DNA of 64,000 nucleotides from Chamaelirium japonicum (lineage: Eukaryota > Streptophyta > Magnoliopsida > Liliales > Melanthiaceae), in NCBI GenBank assembly GCA_947650365.1, contig OX393550.1, positions 103,194,343-103,258,342 of the forward strand. Direction: 5' to 3'. Position 1 is the first letter of the stretch. Each line of letters begins with the position of its first letter. A program made the translations under genes and the position numbers. The notes below the pieces were generated by a model. The model made no database searches. It was given only the letters and a program-made list of their open reading frames with translations, and was not told the DNA's origin. Below, piece by piece: positions 45,666-58,770 of the stretch.

Positions 45666-48600
45666 ATGAACTTCCTCTTCCGAAGGTCCGCCTCGATCGC
45701 CGCCGCCTCGGCGTCGAAGCGAACCCTCGCCGCCCTGCTCTCCTCCGAGCCGCTTCGGCTCCCTCCCGCGATCCCGTCGGAATCCTTCTCCTCCGCTCCC
45801 TCCATCCCTGCACGGAAGTTCCATGGCTCCACGGCCTTGGAGGAGCTCGGATTCGGCGGTCTCCGTCGTAGGGACCTCCATTCCTCCTCCGTGCCGCTGG
45901 GCTTCAGGGCTACCGACGCCGTCCGGGTGGAGTACGCGGTCGACGAATTCTACGACGAGGAGAAGTCGCCCGCCGCGAAGAAAGGGGATGAGGGGCTCGA
46001 GATCGCCAAGCTCGGGATCGCACAGGAGATCGTCTCCAATCTGGCGAAGAAGGGGATCACCAAGCTTTTCCCTATACAGGTATTGAACTCTGATCCGAAA
46101 TTGCTATGAAGTTATAGCTATAGGCCGTGAAATTTTGGAATTTTTGGGAAGAAATGTTTTTTTTGTGACCCGGTAGTATGAACTATGAAGTGCTCTTTAT
46201 CGATTTGGATCTGGGAATTTTATTGTGAAGTGCTTTATTTACTTTATATAACCTTCATTGCCACCATCCAATGATCAGGCATTTATTAATTCAAAAATTT
46301 CTATAAGAGATGGAGTAACCAGTTAATGGGATTATGGGACTGCCCATTTCTCTACTGGGATGGAACAGATATTTTACTAGAACACTGCTACTTGAACATA
46401 CTGAGGGACATACTCTTGGACATGCCGCGGTGGTGTGGGGGACATTAGCCAGCGCTCAGTGCATCGGCATTCGCACCAAGCCTTGGCCAATGCCCCCCAC
46501 CATCACAGTATGTTCGAGAGTATGTCACGCAATATGTCCAAATAACATTTTCCATATTATCATTTTTTATGCTGTAAGCAGATGTTGCAAACATTATGAT
46601 AGACTCGACATGGTTATATAAGTGAAGACTTTTTAAGTTTTAACACAATGGGTTAAGTAATTGGGGTAGGGGACTCTTTTGCATCACGGCAGCTGAGTAG
46701 TGAGTTCTTTTGTGCGCTACATATTAACAAGGTGCCGAGAGGTGAACATGGGCACACGCTGTATAAATTTTAGGTTTATGCACTTGTAATCGGTATTGGA
46801 TAAATATAAGTGAACTTGTTTCTGTGTGTTACCACATCAACGTCACAGGTTATGCAAAGCGATAAATACTTTGCACTTTGATTGGTGTTATATATTGTAA
46901 TTATCTTGCTATTGCTTGCTGACATATTTTACGAAATCCCAACGATAAATCAGCGACTAGAGTCATATTTGTTAATTTTGCTTTATATGTAAAATTACTA
47001 AAATGTTACATTGTTTTTATTTGCTTTTTGTAATTTTTTACCACCTTCCGTGAAGAAGTAAAAGAGAGGGATGACACTATTTGTTATCTTCCCTCATAAA
47101 ATTTATATAGAAACCATGCTATTAGTTTTGAAAAAAAATCCGTTATGTGTAATAGTATAGTTATAAATCCAAATGTTATTGCACATTTCTGACCGTCACA
47201 GTACTAAATTAGTTCTCTAGCATTTCATCTTATAATTTTGAAATATGTTAAATCTATTACATTATATAAATTGTGAAATTTGCTATATCTCATTGATTGG
47301 AGAAGATTGTCTTCTACTTCAAAGACAAATCTTGTAATTTTACAAAAACAAAAGTCAAATCTTGGAATCCACCAAGAGGTTACTTGAATCCACAAGGAAG
47401 ATTGACAAACCGTGTAAACCACTAGGGGCTCTTGGAAACCACCAAGAAAAATAAAGTGGAAAGCCTCAAAATAGTTTTATCCAGAATAATTCATTGATCA
47501 GTAAACCTACTACATCTAATTTATATATGAGGGTGAGACTCTTACTACTACTCATATACAAAGAAGAAATATGATAAAATATAACACTTCAAATAGTCTA
47601 GGATAGCAACGGGATAAGCTTCATCCATGGGATAAGGATAGTCGTGGCTAGGCGCGCCTTCAATCAATTCTTTCCGGAGGATTTGAGTTTCTTTCACCCA
47701 ATTCCTTCTGGAATGCATTTCTTGTGGCTGCATCGGTTATGTTGGCATGCGGGCCCATGCTTGGTTGGGGTGTGCATCGTACGTCAAATCCACTTCACTT
47801 GAAGAAAACCCGTCCTCGAGTTCATTATTGGTGAACAAGCATCTTCTTTGCACAATCTATAATGTATCATTGTCACGGTATCAGACGATGGAGAACATTA
47901 TCAAATGACGACGAACTATCTGTAACTCTTTTTCTGGCCACTCATAAGTAGAACAAATCCATGTACCATTCCTTTTCCCATAGTTACTGATGGTAGGAAT
48001 AAATTAAGATGATGATGTAGCTTTATTAAAGCTAGGATCTCAACGTGGTGTCAAAAAAGATATAGTCCTACTCCAAAGTGCAAGTGTACTTGTGGGTGAA
48101 TGGGTTGAGATGGCCGGTGTAGAAGGGAGGAGGGGTTTACGATCGCCAGTTGCGAGGAAGCAGAGAAGGCTCGGGGTCATGTATAAATCACGAGGTGAGG
48201 AGATAAGGGCTAGGGTTCGGTTTAGGCCTTTTGAGGAAAACGAGACGTGTCAGGTTGGGGGAGCTCATGGGTTATTATGGGGAATATGGGGGGCATCGTG
48301 TAGAATCATATTTTTAAGAGGATTGTCTCAACCTATCGTAATTGTTCTAGGTGGGTGTGGGTGAGGCTAAAGGGTGGGGTTTACGTAGTTTGTTGGTTGG
48401 GATCTCGTATATATAATGTATATAATACTTAATTTATTCTCTTTCTTTTTACAATGTTTTATATTCCCAATTCCCATCACAAATGTCTTAATAAATTTCT
48501 AATAACCAAAATTATATCTTGATGACATACTTTAATTAGAGATTTACAAGTTTCTTTAATACCTTTTGTTTTTTAAAGACTAAAAGATTTCATTATTTTA

Positions 48601-49393
48601 TTGATGTATTAAGATTAAATCCATTGTTAATTCAATTTAGTCCAAATTCTAAATTTATTTATTCCCAAAAATTCACGTAAGTTTCAAATTTTATTCTTCA
48701 GCATATAATTATTAGGAAAAAAATACCTTTAAATATTTAATTATGCCTAAATTCTGAAACTTCATTTTTGTTCATAAAGTTTATTTTCTAACTTAAGGGA
48801 TGAATATTATTAATGGTAAAATGATTTTCCATTTTGATTCCAACGCCTTGCCACTTATCATCATCAGCTAAACATCGTCAACAAAGTACTCACATTCAAT
48901 TTTTCATATTTAATAAATAATAAAATTTTGTTTCATAACATTGAAAATGGTATATGTACTCACCGACTCTGTTATTAGTATCGTACGATACACGATACGT
49001 ATCGTACGATACGATATAGGAGAAAAACGATACGTATCGTGTTTACGTATCGTTTTTCTCCTGTATCGTACGATACACGATACGATACACGATACGGTGA
49101 AAACATGTTTTTTTGTTTGTTATTTTTTTTCTTGAAACTTTTAAAATGATTTTTTTTCTCTTAATTTCCCAAAGGACTATATAGGTCTCTTAGAGTCAAA
49201 AAAATACTTAGGAATATTTTCTAACCTAGAGTGAAGTGATACTAATTTTTTTTAGAAGTTTATAGGTGTTTTATAAATCTTTCTCTAGAGTTGTCGGATC
49301 CCAATGCCATTTGTTTTTAAAAATTTTCTAGAGCTTGGAACACCAAATATCTACAACTTTGCTAATTTCAATAGTTATAGGATTCCATTTCTA

Positions 49394-49486
<93 letters not shown>

Positions 49487-52400
49487 TACTTCTTAGTAGA
49501 GGGCTAATGGATCTATGTTCATAAAGTAAGGCTAAAGGAAAGAAGTGGATGACTTTGAATAAGACAATGAGGATGAGAATGAAAATGCATAAGAGGTGCA
49601 AAAGACATTAGAGGAAGATAAAGAAGCAAGTGGTGATAGATTATCTATTGGTGATGTAGATGCGGTGGAGATTGAAAAATAAGACCTTCCTACTTTTTGA
49701 GTTTTTGTTTTGTCTTCATTGACCATTCGAATATTTCGAGAACAATATATTGATAGATCATAGATAATACTTATATATGATTTCTTTTTTATATAAATAT
49801 ATACATCATATTTTTTGTATAGGCCAATGTTATGTTTGATGTGAAATTATAGGGAATGTCTTACTCTTCTACTTGACTTTTCATATTTAATATTCTAGTA
49901 TGTACTTTCTATATTTATTATATATATATATATAATATAAATTTAACCGTATCTTACGATACACGATATGATATGATACACGATACACAAAATAGGAAAA
50001 ACGATACACGATATGACAACCTTGCTCACCGACACACTCATATTGAAAATAAAAATTACACTCATTACATACCAGTTCGGAGGCCACTTGTAGTTGGTCA
50101 CTTGCCTCAACATGTCATTAGTGGACCCGATCACAACTTCCACATTACCTGCAACCTCTGACCTCAGCAATATTTCCTGTGCAACCCCGAACTGAGCCCC
50201 CTCCACTTAGTGTTTTGTTTACGAACCTTCTTGCTGAACACTAGGGCACGATTGGCATTGGTTCCTTTGCAATCCATTGTTGTCGGCCATAGCCTTTCCA
50301 TCAAGGTTTTAAATTTTGATTTCGTGTCGGTTTTGGTCAAGTCTAAACTGAAATTGATCGAAATTTTGCAATTTCGATTGAAATTGACCGAAATTTTAAA
50401 TTTATAGTTCTAGTTCTAAACCGAAATTTCGACAGAAATGAATCGAAAGTTACCGAAATTTATAGTTCTAGTTACGAAAGTTGAAATCAAATTTGACCAA
50501 AATGGCTAGCCCGCTGGTTTTGACCCTAATTTTATTTCGGTCATGGCCAAAACCGAATTATTTCGCTGAAATTTCATAATTTCGAACAAAATTTGAATCC
50601 ATGCTTTCCACATTCGTGCTTTACCTTAGGCTTGCCTACTTCCAGCCAACGACGTCACATCCAACTATTGATTACTTAGAGATACACACATCAAGTACCA
50701 CAGAATCGCCACGACTGACAACATGATATTTTGGGTTTGATCGCAGATCCCTACCTGTTAGTTATGGGTTGTGAGTCTGCTGGCCCGCAAACTCGTGGAC
50801 CTATTGGTCCTAACCTGCAGACCTAGTAAGTCCTTTTTTTTGTATTTGAGACTGTTTTTAGTTGATTTTGGTCTTGTTTGAGTCATGAAACAAGGCGGGA
50901 GAAAGCTAGTAGATACCTTGGCGTGTGCCATGATAGTAGTTATTTTAGTTATTCACATTGAATTTTATATGTTCAATTATAAAGAGCAATTACAAGGCAG
51001 TACAGAAGGCAGGAAGCATTGTAAGCTGCTATCTTCTTCCTTACAGGTTTCTTTAGTCTTCATTCGGTAATTTCATACAAGAACAATGTCGGAAGTTTCA
51101 AGGTTCAGCTAATGAGAAAGCAAAGTTACAAGCACAATTCAAATGAATACCTTTTCTATTCGATATATTTTAATTGTTTTATGGAGTGCAGTGCATACAG
51201 TACCTTTATCTGGATTGCCAGAGTATAGTTTTTTAAGCAGGGTCCCCAACCTGTCGTGCATAAGTATTCAATAGCTTCATAAATTATTTCTTCCTGAATT
51301 TGTGTGTGGTTTCTTTTATTTTGTCTTTGGGAATTGATTTGAAAGATCTGTCTTTGCAAGTTCTGGAATAGGATTTCCTTGCTTACATTCATTTCAAGCA
51401 ACTTCTTCAATTATAAGTTGATTCTTGAGAACTCTATGCAAGATTTCACATTTTAAAATGTCAAAAATTCATTAATAACTCTTTTTCTCTCCGTGTTTCA
51501 TATATATATATATATATATATGTATTAGACTTTCAAAACCTACTTTTCATCAATTATCTTTGTAGCATGTAAGACAGGGTGGTATACTATGCATGCCCAA
51601 TGAGTTGGAGTGTGATACAACTATTATTAATGTGGTTCAATATGCTTTTTGTTGCATTTATTTTTACCATATGCTAACCTCATGCTACGTGTCTGCTTAG
51701 TTAATGCATGATTTATTGTCCAATTCAAGGGGATGGCTAGAGGATCCAACTATCCAAGGAAGTTTTATTTTATAATGATTTTTGATATCTAGTTGGTTTA
51801 GTTTACATGGATGTTATTGCATAAACCAACTTGAAGTTACTTGGAGGGACCAAATCCTAATCTCACGATTCTCACCTCTCCGAACACACAACAATTCTCG
51901 AAAGCAATTCAGACAAGAAAATTAAGAAACGTGTGGTGGTCATGCAATTCAACAAACTTTGTCGCACTCATGTGGTAATATAGGGTAGAAACATACAATG
52001 CTTTAATCTAAACATTCATATCATTCAAAATAGAACACAAGATTTTAGGTGGAAACCCAAACAAGAAAAAGAATCTCGAGGCAATCTCGGATTCGCTAGT
52101 AATCCACTATAGAGAAAGAGGATTACAAGTTTACAACCAAGGTCCCAAGACCTTACCTTGAAAGACTAAGGCCCGACTCCGTTGATGAAGCCAAATCCCT
52201 CGCACCACTGATAGCTTTTCGGTACTCTCCTTCCTTGACCTTGTAGCTTCCTCCATTGGAGTCGCATACATGCTCCTTGTGCAATTGCCGCGTACTCTCG
52301 CCTCTCCTAAATGAGTACGAGTAGCACCTCTGACTCCTTCGATGATGGTGTTCCCAAACGATTGGACGATAAGGCTTTTGGAGAGTATGGACTTCATCGT

Positions 52401-55400
52401 CATCCAGTGGACATGGCCATACTCCCTTGAATCAAATCCCTCACACATAGAGGTTCAAATCCGAGGATTTCATTCAGGAGGCTTGTGAAGTGCAACTCAC
52501 AATGAGAGAAGAGGAAGAAGGTAGGGTTTCTCTCTTGAAAAGGGTCATGAGATGAATATAAGAGACAATAAACCCTAGGCAATACAAAGAGTTTATATAG
52601 ACTTTTGAAAACCTTAAACACACCCCACACATAGGTTGGACCTGATTGGGTTCGAGTCTCAAAGCAAAACACTCAATTTAATGAAGAAAACCGAATATGA
52701 AAATCGACCATGCGCATGACTAAAAGTCTAAAACCATTGTGCACACATTCAATGGGCCATGCAGACGGTCACGCATATGTTCAAAAACTGTGTTATGGAA
52801 AACTGGCCAGAACATGCTATGTGCGCATTAAGAAATGGAACGTGTGCAGATTAGGTGCATGATGAAAATGACCCCACTGCAATACTCATTTTCAGTAAAT
52901 ATCTAGGTTCATTCAGGGAAACAATTTGCTCATCAACCTTTTTTAAATAAAAACATTTAAGTAAATTCGTGTATCATTATTTTGATTTGAATTACTCTTG
53001 TATGATAAAAAACATTTAAGTAAATGTCGTTTCTCCATTTATAATTTTAAGTTATTTTATGTAAGTAAGCAAACATCCCCCCATTTGGATTCAGTAAATA
53101 TATCAAAAATATCAAAATCCAAATGAATAAAAACTTGGCTTTCTAGTTTCTATACAAAAGTAGATTTTTTTTTTTTTTGGGGGGGGGGGGGGGGTGTTAT
53201 AAAAGCGCTATGCTTGGAAACCAATTAAAGCAAAAATAGTTTTGGCCAGAAAAATTCAACATGATTTAGTAATATAAGAATAAGATTAGCTAAAAACACC
53301 AAAGTCTGGTAAAATGTTTGGAGTCTTTTGACTTTATTACAAATTTCTTTCATAACAACACATTTTTTCCATACTACCAAATTTAAGAAACCCAATTTTC
53401 AACCTATTGAATCCTTAATAAATAATATTTGAAAAATAATTGAAAAATCCAAAATTGTTTTATCATCAACATGCAAGGTAACCATGAAAATACTTTTTCG
53501 TAATAAATCGGATTCCTTAACATAATGTAAAGTCCAATCCATTCAAAAAAATTATAACTTTTGGAGGTCTGCGATGTATTTTGAAATCCAGTTTTCTTGT
53601 TGATCTTCAATGCACACTTGCACTGCTTTGAAGCTTCATGTTGTCTTTGGGATTGTGGAAGCAACATAGACACTAAGACTAGACACCTTGGATCTGCAAT
53701 TCACCGAAAACAATTTGGCACACAAATTTTGCGAACCAAGCAGGCAATCACACAAAGTGTTAACAGTTTATTCATGCCTACATGCACTCCCACCATATGA
53801 TCCCGCGCGCCCTCTTTGATATAAAAGTTTGAAAACATATTCTTAGTTTAAATGTTTGTTCTTGCATAAAATTAGCTTTAAGACATTACAAGTTGCTATG
53901 TTACCAAAAACTCCGATTTTTTTGTAATAAGTCGTGATTAAAACACTACTTATTTGGTCAATGTTCGCTACATGACTTTTTCCCGATTTTTTTAAGAAGT
54001 GACGATTTTGTGAAAAAAAATCATGATTTTCACGTGTTAATCCTGATTTATGTGTTTTAATTCTGATTAATCATGTTTCAATCGCGTCATATACTACTCA
54101 GAAAGCTAGTTGAAACATCGTTATCAAAATATATTTTAAAATTCTACCGTTTGTTTCCCGGCTCTTTCCCGACCTTTTACCAATTTTTCGACTTCTCCCT
54201 TAGCCGATTTTTTCCCAATTTCCGACTTGGTTACTATGCTAGTTAGTAGTTTGTGAAATGTTCACATATATTTGCACCTCCTTCCTCTCGCATTTCAGTG
54301 ATACATAATCTGCATGTGTTTAACTTCAAGTATTAATTTGTTGGCATGCGGATTTTCTATGACAAAATATATGTTTTGTTGTGTTCTGTGTTATGTTGAA
54401 TTTTTATGTCTGTAATCTGGAAACCCTGTATTGAAAAACTATGCTATTTAATATTGATATTAACAGCATTGTGTTTAATGCTCGCATCTGACCTATTTTC
54501 AGAAAGCTGTTCTTGAACCAGCAATGCAAGGACGTGATATGACTGGCCGAGCAAAAACAGGAACCGGGAAGACTCTTGCTTTTGGAATTCCCATTATGGA
54601 TAAAATTCTTCGCTTTAATGCAAAGCATGGGTTAGTTTAGTACTCTCTACATTTGAACAATGTTCTATATGGTGAGTGAAATAAGGTGTAAATTTCTTTA
54701 TTTCATCCAAATCTGCAGGCGTGGGAGAAACCCTTTGGCTATAGTTTTGGCACCAACGAGAGAACTTGCTCGCCAAGTGGAGAAGGAATTCAGAGAAACT
54801 GCCCCATTGGACACAGTCTGCATCTATGGAGGGTCACCCATTCAGCAACAAATGAGAACCCTTGACTATGGTGTTGATGTTGTAGTTGGCACACCTGGTC
54901 GAATAATTGATCTGCTCAAGAGGGGCGCCTTAAATTTGTCTGAAGTCCAATTTGTGGTGCTTGATGAAGCTGATCAGATGCTTGCTGTGGGGTTTGATGA
55001 AGATGTGGAAATAATATTAGAAAAGTTGCCTCGAAAGAGGCAAAGCATGATGTTCTCAGCAACAATGCCCCCGTGGATAAGAAAACTGACCCTGAAGTAC
55101 CTAAACGATCCACTCATTATTGACCTTGTAAGAAACGAGTTTATTTCGTAGCTTATATCGATTTCTCAGCATTTTTAGTTGTTAGTAACTCATTAGTGCT
55201 CAACACTCGTGCAGAATAGACTTGTTTCTCAGACTTATTTGTTATAGAACAATACTTGGCTGCTACACCTGGGGCAGCAACCTCCTGCCCCAGCTGATGT
55301 GGCAGCATATAATTGGTGGAAGCATTTGGTGCATGTGCTAAAAAACATGAAAAAGGTAAAAATGGAGAGCAATAAACGTGGGCCCCATATAGTTGAATTT

Positions 55401-58093
55401 TTTAAAGACTTGTCCCCACATATCCCCCTATCATGTGCTGCCTGGGGAAGGAGGTTGCTGTCCCGGGTGTAGCAGCCAAGCGTTGTTCTTTGTTGTATAG
55501 CAGTTAGGTGCACATTTCCATTTCATTCATTTCGATTATGCATGCTGGAAATGCTTTTGTCTAGCTCTTCATTCTGATAACTGATGTTTTCACATTTTAT
55601 TCTTGTTTTTTTTTTTGATTTATTTTTTAGTAGTGTTCATGGTGGAACCGTTTTGCCATTTGAGAACTGATAGGGGATTGTTTGTTCTACAGGTTGGTGA
55701 AAATGATCAGAAGTTAGCTGAAGGAATTACTCTTTACTCTATTGCAACGGACAATTATGGGAAATCATCGATTATTGGGCCACTAATTAAAGTACGTATT
55801 AAGCATTTCCCTCCTTTTTTATCTCCATCTTTCTGAATTTCGCTCTACATTATGTGTGTAATCCATCCTTTTTTAAAAATCTTTTCTAGGAGCATGCTAA
55901 AGGAGGAAAATGCATAGTTTTCACTCAAACAAAGCGCGATGCCGATCGGTTGTCTTACGCCATGAGTCGGAGTTTTGGATGTCAGCCTCTGCATGGAGAT
56001 ATTTCACAAAATATGAGGGAAAGAACACTTGCTGGCTTTCGGGATGGTCACTTCAATATTTTGGTTGCTACTGATGTTGCGGCTCGTGGACTGGACATAC
56101 CTAATGTTGATTTGGTAAGGATTTTCTTACTTTCAATTTCAATGTTGGGTTTTAGAGATATTATTCACTAAATGTTGATTTTTACTGGATAAATTATGAA
56201 ATGAAACCTAGTTTTTGTGATGTTCTTCATTTTGTTGACTGACTAGCAGTCTGCTTTCGATTATAAGTGTTTTTGGTTTCTATTTATTAGTTTTTATCGA
56301 AGGAAGTAAGGAACTGCTTGCTCTCGCTTTTAGTTTTTACAAATGATGTTATAGAGCTTTGAAAATTTCCTTTTGCAGTTGGAATTTTATTTATTATTTA
56401 TCTCTAACTACATTTCATCAAGATGCATGTTGTGGTTCGGTAAGGACACTGGTAATTGTCTTTACTGTGTTAGCGCCTATGGTCTTAGTGCACATGATTA
56501 AATATACAGTGATTATAGAAAATAACATGTGATCAAATCCGCTGTGCTGACATTCTAAGTAGTTGTCTGAGAAAAGTAATACCACACAAAGGGTGACATT
56601 AGCAAAAATCGCTTGCTGAAGACTTAGGTATGAAGACGAGAAGAGAAAATTCTCGCTGTTGGTCCTGTGATGGAGTGGCCACTTGTGGTTTCAAGTAAAA
56701 TCTAATACTGTAGAATCTTGGGGAATGGATTTCATCAGTTCAAGAAATCTCGTGAGCCCATGAGCCTTTCCTGTTTTTGATATTTGTGGTAAGATAGCAC
56801 CTTCGTGATTGGCTTCATAGTTCAATACAAGGGCTGGTCGAATTCGACGACTGGATAAATATATCCAGTGTGATGTTGCTTGCTCATGTAATATATGAGA
56901 CTAGTACTATTCCCTTGCAATGCTCTGACAGCTGTGATGCAGAGACTCAGCTTTATTTATAAGTAGTATGTGTGCATTTTCTTTCCTGTTCTGCTACTTG
57001 TCCAAGCTTAAGGAGTTCTATTAGAAGCTCGTTCCAACTAATTTGACTCTTCTTTCTTGCCCAGATTGTACACTATGAATTGCCAAACAGTTCAGAGCTC
57101 TTTGTTCATAGGTCCGGTCGAACAGGACGAGCTGGGAAGAAAGGGTGTGCGATTCTCATTTACACCCGAGAACAGACACGGCTTGTTAGGGGCATCGAGC
57201 AAGATATTGGGTGCAAGTTCACAGAGGTGCGATGGTTGATGAACTTTTTTTCATACGTTAGACATTTGCTATGACCAAAGTCGTCGTTTTTTCTTTATTT
57301 GTCAACCGTTAGTGTTAATTAGTAATTAGAAGATTGCTAGGAGCATTAAATAGACATCACTGATCTTTAGAAGTTCAACGACTTAATATCAGTTACATCC
57401 ACTAAATCAACAACATCTATTTTACCATGAGTTTCATGTCCATTATCTATCTTGGAAACTATGTTTATGCCCGCAGCCTCATTTTTCCTTTTTATATGCA
57501 CTTTTCAGCTTCCAACGATTGCGGTCGATGGTGGGAATGAAGACATGTTTGGTGACATGGGTAATCGGTTCGGTTCCTCCGGTGGTGGCCGCATGAGTGG
57601 CCCGGGTTTTGGTCGTGGTGGAGGCGGTGGTGGTTATGGCGGATCTAACTATGGCCGTCCTCGCGGCTATGGTGGTAGTGGTGGTGCTGGTGGTTTCGGT
57701 GGCCGTACAGGTGGGTACGGTGAGTCTGGATCGGGCCGTTTTGGATCCTCCAGCGGGTCAGGGTTTGGCCGTTCCGGCGACTCGGGTTCAGGGCGTTCAG
57801 GCGGTTTTGGTAGCTTTGGCGACTCGGGTTCGGGGCGGTCAGGCGGTTTTGGTAGCTTTGGCGACTCGGGTTCGGGGCGTTCAGGCAGTTTTGGTAGTTT
57901 TGGCGACTCGGGTTCGGGGCGATTTGGTAGCTTTGGTGACTCCGGGTCGAGGCGGTCTAACAGCTTTGGCGGTTCCAGATCAAGCAGTTCTGGTAGCTTT
58001 GGTGGAAGCAACTCGGGGGGTTTTGGTGGAGCTTCTGACAAGAGCAACCGCGATGACGGCTGGCCAGGAAGATCCTTTATGAGTTCGTCTTAG
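45666..58093 (+). CDS. mitochondrial DEAD-box RNA helicase, RH9/RH53 (PMH) type
   Basis: Coding exons: 45666-46079, 54503-54630, 54719-55127, 55693-55791, 55890-56114, 57065-57226 and 57509-58093. All introns are GT-AG, phases agree, and the product is 673 residues. The N-terminus is rich in Ser, Ala and Arg without acidic residues, like a mitochondrial presequence. Motifs in order: Q motif ([10 protein letters not shown], 129-138), motif I AKTGTGKT (155-162), Ia APTRELA, Ib TPGR, II DEAD (263-266), III SAT (294-296), [21 protein letters not shown] (440-447). The tail (about 480-673) is Gly/Ser-rich. Arabidopsis PMH1/PMH2 of this type assist splicing of mitochondrial group II introns, so the same role is likely. 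Intron 1 (8.4 kb) separates the Q motif from motif I. The gene diverges from the renalase-like gene across a 3.75-kb spacer. Confidence 0.97.
46080..48966 (+). other. helicase intron 1, first part
   Basis: Start of the 8423-bp intron (46080-54502). Apart from the foldback at 46394-46539 I see no exon, RNA gene or transposon terminus here. Confidence 0.4.
46394..46539. repeat. 146-bp foldback (MITE or miRNA-like hairpin)
   Basis: Left arm starts GAACATACTGAGGGACATAC and the right arm, reverse complemented, GGACATATTGCGTGACATAC. The arms stay paired for about 60 bp through GGTGGTGTGGGGGACATT, with a ~25-nt loop. No clear flanking duplication. It is in helicase intron 1 and would be transcribed with the gene. 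Confidence 0.65.
48967..50024 (+). mobile_element. hAT deletion derivative in helicase intron 1
   Basis: 1058 bp flanked by a perfect 8-bp duplication CTCACCGA (48959-48966, 50025-50032). The left end CTCTGTTATTAGTATCG and, in reverse complement, the right end CAAGGTTGTCATATCG are followed by dense GTATCGTACGATAC subterminal palindromes. It keeps a scrap of transposase C-terminus ([20 protein letters not shown] at about 49610-49670, with in-frame stops just upstream) and a long (AT)n tract. The BED and catalytic parts are gone. Confidence 0.88.
49396..49484. repeat. (AT)n microsatellite, about 44 repeats
   Basis: An uninterrupted 89-bp TA/AT run inside the hAT derivative. It is self-complementary and likely to vary in length. 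Confidence 0.97.
50302..50603. mobile_element. hAT MITE in helicase intron 1
   Basis: Ends CAAGGTTTTAAATTTTG and, in reverse complement, CATGGATTCAAATTTTG. Flanks CTTTCCAT (50294-50301) and CTTTCCAC (50604-50611). The interior repeats GACCGAAATTT/CCGAAATTTCG. 302 bp, 277 bp after the previous hAT derivative. Confidence 0.88.
50612..53164. other. helicase intron 1, middle part
   Basis: No exon or RNA gene recognised. A short AT run lies at about 51501-51521. Minus-strand open frames at 52131-52672 have no recognisable family. Confidence 0.4.
53165..53194. repeat. T15-G15 homopolymer junction
   Basis: Fifteen T residues run directly into fifteen G residues. This is unusual in plant intron DNA and may be real or a sequencing/assembly artefact. 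Confidence 0.9.
53896..54238. mobile_element. probable hAT MITE related to the one at 16.3 kb
   Basis: The right end in reverse complement reads CATAGTAACCAAGTCGG, like the CATAGTCNCCAAGT ends of the 16327-17062 element. The left end CTATGTTACCAAAAACTCCG is similar, and both share TTTCCCGATTTTTT-type interior runs. The flanks do not give a clear 8-bp duplication. Confidence 0.5.
55247..55488. mobile_element. Mutator-like MITE in helicase intron 3
   Basis: Long terminal inverted repeats of about 45 bp start GAACAATACTTGGCTGCTAC and, in reverse complement, GAACAACGCTTGGCTGCTAC. Flanks TTTGTTATA (55238-55246) and TTTGTTGTA (55489-55497) match at 8 of 9, a Mutator-type duplication. 242 bp in a 565-bp intron, so it accounts for nearly half of that intron. 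Confidence 0.85.
57779..57946 (+). repeat. 42-bp coding minisatellite in the helicase tail
   Basis: In-frame units begin GACTCGGGTTC at 57779, 57821, 57863 and 57905 (the last is shortened). Each complete unit encodes the 14-residue [14 protein letters not shown] with small changes, which lengthens the glycine-rich tail. Expected to vary between alleles and species. Confidence 0.92.
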
Positions 58094-58308
58094 GTTCGTA
58101 TCCTTTCATCCTTTTGCTTCTTCGATGAAATACCGATTCATTTGCTAGTGCTGTTTTCATCTTTGTATATATCTTTTTAGGATCCCGACTCATCAACCAA
58201 ATCTCAGTACCATGACCAGCGATGAGCTCTATGGACCAACCATTTGCTGTTGGCCTCAAGGACTGATTCGTGACCTGGTCGTATGAGTCCGCCCTTCCTT
58301 TGTTTGAT

Positions 58309-58762
58309 AGGGGTGCAATTCGGGTCGGGTTGGTTTTGGTTTGAGCCAACCCGAAAGTGAACCGAACTAGTTTGGTTCTATCATATTGAAACCTGAACCA
58401 ACCTGAATTGGGCATAGACCTAAACTAACTCGACCCACACTAAGGTCGGGTCAGTAGTTTCTCTAAAAAAGTAATGGTCCACACTAGCAAGCCATAGGTC
58501 CACATTAGGCCTTAGACATCAGTGTTAGTAAACAGCAAGCAGTTGGCCTTGTGCTAGTATGATGTAGCCCCCAAGTCCAAACCACTGACATATATATGTG
58601 GACATATCACATATATGGACTAATATATATGAATTTGCTCTCGGGCTGGGTCGGGTCTACCCGAGCCCCAACCCAGAACCGACTTGATTTAGTTGAGTCA
58701 GCAAGACTTTTTGGCCAGGTTGGGTTGGTTCTTGGTTTTACCGGACCCAAGTTGCACCCTGA
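58309..58762. mobile_element. hAT MITE downstream of the helicase gene
   Basis: Ends AGGGGTGCAATTCGGG and, in reverse complement, TCAGGGTGCAACTTGGG. Perfect 8-bp duplication TGTTTGAT (58301-58308, 58763-58770). Subterminal GGGTTGG/CCAACCC repeats. 454 bp, about 215 bp past the stop codon and possibly within the 3' UTR. Confidence 0.88.
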
Positions 58763-58770
58763 TGTTTGAT

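Noticed and set aside
57597-58082. Second open frames (plus and minus) over the helicase tail
   Set aside because: By-products of the GC-rich Gly/Ser repeat in the last helicase exon.
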